Below, in pieces: positions 63,402 through 64,000 of a stretch of 64,000 nt of DNA. The translations under genes and the position numbers were made by a program. The stretch is from the NCBI RefSeq assembly GCF_003350325.1, contig NZ_QLYZ01000022.1, forward strand, positions 1-64,000, in the 5' to 3' direction. Numbering within the stretch: position 1 is the first letter of the stretch; each line of letters starts with the position of its first letter. The notes beneath the pieces were generated by a model. The model did not search any database and was not told where the DNA came from. It saw only the letters and a program-made list of their open reading frames with translations. The DNA comes from Vibrio rhodolitus. Its GTDB lineage: Bacteria > Pseudomonadota > Gammaproteobacteria > Enterobacterales > Vibrionaceae.

Positions 63402-64000
63402 TTAGGCAATGGTATCGACAATACGGACATCGACGCCTATTTCAGTCAGTTGCTCGACATAATCTTGGGGAATGCCACTATCGGTAATTAAGATATTTAA
63501 CTGCTCAGGACGGGCAATTAAGCAAAAGCTTTGGCGGTTAAACTTAGAAGAGTCAGTAACCGCAATAACGGTTTGTGCCGCTTCGACCATTTTACGGTTA
63601 ATGTCAGCTTCGCCTTGATGCGGAGTGGTAATGCCAGCAATCTTGTCAAAACCATCAACGCCTAAAAATAGTTTATTGAAGCGAAAGCCAGCTAAGAATT
63701 CTTCGCCACCAGTGCCATGCACGGAATAGGAGTTATGACGCATTACGCCTCCGCTAACCATCACTTCGATGTTCTCTTGGTTAGCGAGATGATAGGCGAT
63801 ATTAATGCCGTTGGTCATGACGACAAGATTATGCTTGGGGTTGAGGTGATGGGCGATTTGTTCCGTGGTTGAGCCTGAATCAAGAATGATTTTGTCGCCG
63901 CTTTGTACCAAAGAGGCTGCGTATTCACCGAGTTTCGCTTTGATATCACAATTGAGCTGCTTTTTATCGTTAAGTGGGCGCTCGAAGGCAAACTGGTTGT
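63402..64000 (-). CDS. DeoR-family transcriptional repressor, partial (N-terminus outside window)
   Basis: The frame stays open to the right edge, giving 199 residues of the C-terminal part. It begins NQFAFERPLNDKKQLN and carries GDKIILDSGSTTEQIAHHLNP, FLGVDGFDKIAGITTPHQGEADINRKM and AVTDSSKFNRQSF. It is closely similar to agaR in the same segments (FLGVDGFD.AGITTP), so it is a paralogue, AgaR2-like, whose HTH lies beyond the window. It is transcribed in the same direction but ends at its own terminator. Confidence 0.9.
   Translation of the reverse strand, partial: NQFAFERPLNDKKQLNCDIKAKLGEYAASLVQSGDKIILDSGSTTEQIAHHLNPKHNLVVMTNGINIAYHLANQENIEVMVSGGVMRHNSYSVHGTGGEEFLAGFRFNKLFLGVDGFDKIAGITTPHQGEADINRKMVEAAQTVIAVTDSSKFNRQSFCLIARPEQLNILITDSGIPQDYVEQLTEIGVDVRIVDTIA

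Overview
The window reads as chromosomal DNA of a marine gammaproteobacterium, most likely a Vibrio. The evidence is the protein sequences, an E. coli-like order of fatty-acid and cell-envelope housekeeping genes, and lineage-typical items: an imuA-imuB-dnaE2 SOS cassette, CheV, a MetP/MetS-type NSS transporter pair, and an aga-type N-acetylgalactosamine PTS operon. No rRNA, tRNA, CRISPR array, plasmid or phage gene was recognised. Identifications come from reading motifs and recalling families; no database search was run.

Layout. 1-240 is the 3' end of an IS3-family element, abutting a CPBP membrane protease gene. 1.2-8.7 kb holds ansA, sppA, fadH, a secreted protein of unknown function, purU and a small unknown gene. 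8.7-16.4 kb is yoaA-tsaB-(unknown)-slp-type lipoprotein-hydrolase-fadD-rnd, the E. coli yoaA-to-rnd neighbourhood with extra genes. 16.5-20.8 kb holds rhlE, an MDR oxidoreductase and a SulP transporter. 21.1-39.1 kb is the classical block rne / rluC / yceF / yceD-rpmF-plsX-fabH-fabD-fabG-acpP-fabF-pabC-mltG-tmk-holB-tatD-type / ptsG. 39.3-45.9 kb holds a small envelope protein, the NSS transporter with its tiny MetS subunit, a 30-residue YnhF-like membrane protein, a patatin-like protein, mlc and cheV. 45.9-51.1 kb is the SOS mutagenesis cassette behind a near-perfect LexA box. 51.2-54.9 kb has yciK, sohB, a DUF6482-like protein, a fasciclin protein and a flavin reductase. 55.0-63.0 kb is a nine-gene minus-strand aga operon, and a second DeoR-type repressor gene runs off the right edge.

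How the genes work together. Fatty-acid synthesis (plsX, fabHDG, acpP, fabF) and degradation (fadD, fadH) are both here. A textbook FadR operator lies before fadH and a weaker FadR-like match before acpP. Sugar control is represented by ptsG and its probable repressor Mlc, encoded about 4.5 kb apart. In the aga operon, GalNAc would enter through the mannose-family PTS (AgaFVWE), be deacetylated by AgaA, deaminated and isomerised by AgaS, and, after phosphorylation by a kinase not encoded here, be cleaved by KbaY/KbaZ. The region in front of agaR carries at least six TTTC-R-TTTY-type repeats on both strands that look like AgaR operators.

No radically new system was found. The least explained items are the operator array with two DeoR repressors, a 12-bp inverted repeat pair upstream of fadD, several structured leaders, and five small proteins of unknown role.
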